DNA of 64,000 nucleotides from Sialis fuliginosa (Eukaryota; Arthropoda; Insecta; Megaloptera; Sialidae): contig OY540811.1 in assembly GCA_961205875.1 (NCBI GenBank), positions 22,623,248-22,687,247 of the forward strand, in the 5' to 3' direction. The notes beneath the pieces were generated by a model. It saw nothing but the letters and a program-made list of their open reading frames with translations, was not told the DNA's origin and did not search any database. Positions 60,507 to 64,000 of the stretch are shown one piece after another. Positions within the stretch are counted from its first letter, which is position 1; each line of letters opens with the position of its first letter. Made by a program: the position numbers and the translations under genes.

Positions 60507-63500
60507 GTCTATATATTCCTATAACTTACTAATGTTATAATTTGGTTAATTGAGTTTTGATATTAAGAAGAAAATATTAAATTCACATCGTTGCTTCATT
60601 AAAAATGTTAACGCAGGTACATTTAAATAATTTTTTATTTTTATCAAATAAAACTCTCTCTGGTTTGACTGTAATATAAAATACAGCAATATATAATACA
60701 TATGGTATAGATTTTAAAAATATTTAGATCAGATAGGATACAACAAAAATTGAACAGTTTTATGTAAATTTAAAAATCTCACTTTTACAAACAACAAATT
60801 ACACCGAAACATATTTGAATAAACAAACATTAATAATAACCACGTTGAACTAATCAATATTTATAAAAATACGCGGATGTTAATTTTTTTGTACATCTGT
60901 ATTTTTTGCTTACTTCCGGACACGCACGCAAAAATAATTCATCATTGAGTTTACAAAACACATGAGCAATTCACGTTATGCATAGCATAAATAAATGTAT
61001 ATAAATCGGATCAAAGGTGCTATTTTAGTACATTAAAAAATTATACCATTAATTATTTTTTTCGCAGAGAGATAACATTATGTCTATCGCCACGTGGGTT
61101 TTATGAGAGTACATATTAGGGCATACAGATCCTATTTTGTGTGGTTCAGTGAGTGCAGTCAGGGCGGTGATTAAATAATTTAGCGCTTGAAAAAAATACA
61201 TAATTTCTACGTCCAATAAAACTATAAACTGAATTAGAATGCATCATATAAATAAAAAGTAATGATACATTATGTTATGAGTATCTACCTAATCATACAA
61301 CAAAAAATTTACAAATGTTCAATAAAAAAATTACTAGCAATTTTTATTTTTAAAGATATATCTATGTCTAACTATTGATAATGGGATTGATACAACAGTA
61401 ACAGATAGTATAACTACATACATTATTAGTGTGTGTGACTTTATAGGAATTGCTTCTTTTTTTTTCTTTTTTTTATTCGCAATAGCGGCGAAATATAATT
61501 TTTTATTATTATTTTAAAAAAAAAAAAACGATATTTTAAATTAGTTAACAGATTCTGGCATATATTCACAAGAAAGTCTACAATTAAAAAATAATTACAC
61601 TACGATATTTTCTCATTTAAATGATCCCTTGATTTTTACGTTAATTGCATTATTAGTGATAAAAAAGTTTTTCGACATTTTTTTTTTAGGTTTGGATGCG
61701 TTTGGAAAGTAACGCTACCTATACAGTTCTATAGTCTATTAACTTACGAGTATTTTAGTTTTTGTTTTGTTTTCCTACGACCGAAGATATTTAAAAAACA
61801 GTGTAGCGATACAGTCGGAATGTATAAAAAATGCACAATTATGCAATTTTCTCGGGACGCACATGGACGATTTTCCTAACTTTTTCGATTTTCAACACAT
61901 CTTCGAACATATAAAGAGAAAATAAAAAAAATTCAACTTCTCGAATGCATCACTTCATAATGCTTATTTCCCTCTACTACATCATATTTTACCATTCATC
62001 AACGTGTGTAAAGGTCATTTTAAAACATGTGTGAAATACATGTGTATTAATTTGTACGTGATATATTTATAAATGTTTTAGTACAAACCTATTAGCACTA
62101 ACTGTTCATTTGTTAGAAAATGGCAACGTATTAAACGTAAATGCATAAATTACATAGATTAATTAAAATAATATCATTACATATTATGTATTTATCAGCA
62201 ACGGTCTATTTTTGTTGATACCAGTAAATAAAATTCAATATTCCAAATTTACCAATAAACTTAAAAATAACCTGTTTTATAAGTATATCCAATAAAATCG
62301 ATTTTTAACATTTTCGATATAATTGTTTTGGCCTTTGAATAAATCCAAATAATATGTTGTATTTTATTATGAATAGATGGGTAGATAAAAAGCTGTTTAT
62401 TTTTAAACAAATTTCGCTTTCTATGTAGGCATTTTTAATTAAGGTGGGCCTTATTTGTCTCCACGACCTTATCATTAATATCAACTATGATTCTATATAG
62501 AAACATGTTCATATGTCATTGTACCTACATCATTAAGAAAACTAGATCAAGCTATTATTAATTTGCATATTATCAATTGATATTAAATTACAGGGAGGAA
62601 AACGCGAAAATTTTATTTAAATTAAATCTGTTTTAAAACGATTTAAATACATAAAAACACGTGCTTTTAATTATCTACCTATTTCTACATCATCAATTTT
62701 CAGTAAATGTGTCGTCTTTAAAAAATCATCGTTCACATACATAAAAAATAAACTGTAATCAATAATACATTAATCACTGTAACATCAATATCATAAATAA
62801 AATTCGCAAAAAATCAAAATCTCATTACAAGACTTCAAACTGGTCTGTCTGTATTATTGGAACTCAAGAAAAATAATTAGAAAAGTTTCATGTAAAGGAA
62901 ATTATAGATAATTAACGCTTCAAAGTTACAAATGTGATGCCTATTTGGAAGTTAATTATTTGTTTTGCTTCCTTAATAATAAGCGATTAAACATAATTAA
63001 ATATTTCATTTATAAATTCAAAACAACAGACGAATATTCGTTTGACGTTCTAATTTAAATAGGCCTACATTTGGGTCAGATTTGTGCTGATAAAATACAT
63101 GATTTTAATCAAACAAAAATTATTTAATCACTAGATACAACAAAGCATTAACTTTTAAGACGTTTGTGTTTAATTCTATAAATTTTTTATATTGATATTT
63201 TATATAAAATATTATGAAAGCTAACGTATATAATTTTCCTTAAAAATCAGTGACTTCATATATGTTAGTAAAATGAAACTATACTTAACTCTAAAATAAT
63301 AATTTTCAATAATACAACACGATCTGAATTTTGAAATTGATTCAATTTATGTTATAATTACTAAAGGTGTATTTAGACTCATAGATACATGTAATGTCCC
63401 TGGAAAACATATTATATACCAACTGTTTCTAAACATTTATGATTGTAAAATTATAAATGTTTAGTTGTAAAGTAAATACGTATATTTTTGATATGATATG

Positions 63501-64000
63501 TATATGTAGATAAATATCAGTATTGTTATTATATTATTGTTAATGTTGATGTAAAACTGAACTTTAACCTTATAATAAAATTTAAACAAGAGCAGTTGCT
63601 ATGAATATAATTTTAAAATCAATCATTAATTCACATACATAATATAAATTTTACTGAACGAAATATTGAAGGAAGGCAATTTAATGTTAAAATGTGTCGT
63701 ACAGCATGTTAAAACATTTCTGACAAACTAACATGATAGATTAAAATGAATAATATAGGTAATATTATTCTCTACATTATATAACAAATGATTTTTTTAA
63801 ACGTAATAACTGAAAACAGAAGTTTACTCTTGTAAATTTTTGAATTTTCGAATTATTTTTGAAATAAGAAAAACATTTTTTAGATAAAAAATGTCGAGTA
63901 TGTTATTATCTATAATTTATTCCTCCTACATTTTTTTCCAATGTTCATGATTTAGCCAGAAATTTTTTTTTATGTAATTATTTAGATTCACATACACTGT
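60507..64000. other. Gene-free AT-rich DNA
   Basis: Homopolymer A/T runs (for example about 61456-61475 and 61514-61530), no gene, RNA or structured repeat recognised. Confidence 0.5.

Overview
The window looks like a gene-poor stretch of an insect nuclear genome. It is very AT-rich and full of short microsatellites, foldback MITEs, hAT-like ends, 5'-truncated LINE tails and several generations of Penelope-like retroelements (PLEs). Repeat motifs near 7.58 kb and 34.4 kb resemble retroposon debris common in Lepidoptera and other insects, but the species assignment is a guess. I see no host protein-coding gene, tRNA or rRNA. The only long open frames belong to PLEs.

The dominant content is one PLE family (reverse transcriptase plus GIY-YIG endonuclease in one ORF of 889 aa) at two loci. 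Locus 1 (about 9.7-14.0 kb) holds an old diverged minus-strand copy, then two 5'-truncated copies (A minus, B plus) joined 5'-to-5' into a nearly spacerless 1.8-kb palindrome. Locus 2 (about 44.35-55.25 kb) holds four copies: C (minus, full, intact ORF) with D (minus, truncated) behind it, joined head-to-head to E (plus, truncated) followed by F (plus, full, one frameshift). All outer 3' ends lie on (TA)n tracts.

Every copy that keeps its 3' end carries a hammerhead-ribozyme motif (CUGAUGA core, stem II, GAAA, stem III, cleavage base A). The old copy differs from the young ones by a compensatory base-pair swap in stem III and keeps the same loop palindrome AGCGCU, so the structure looks selected. 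In the tandem arrangement the ribozyme lies 91 nt upstream of the ORF start, and the first codons of the ORF are supplied by the tail of the preceding unit. A unit from ribozyme to ribozyme is 3575 bp at both tandem pairs. Multimeric RNA plus self-cleavage would therefore give unit-length, ORF-bearing RNA.

A second, degraded PLE family lies at 40.42-41.01 kb, with a recognisable GIY-YIG domain and a hammerhead-like motif. Another hammerhead-like motif is at 41.17 kb. Elsewhere there is a hAT MITE with a perfect 8-bp target duplication (18.33-18.62 kb), foldback/TIR elements (2.87, 25.97, 27.12, 28.18, 32.3 and 41.78 kb), LINE remnants (28.4, 30.5 and 33.3 kb) and a dispersed repeat (30.4 and 37.2 kb) in which one copy is split by a LINE and the other shows the empty site. 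The remaining AT-rich DNA shows no gene I can support; a few more complex, GC-richer blocks (6.24, 35.56, 57.5 kb) could be regulatory.
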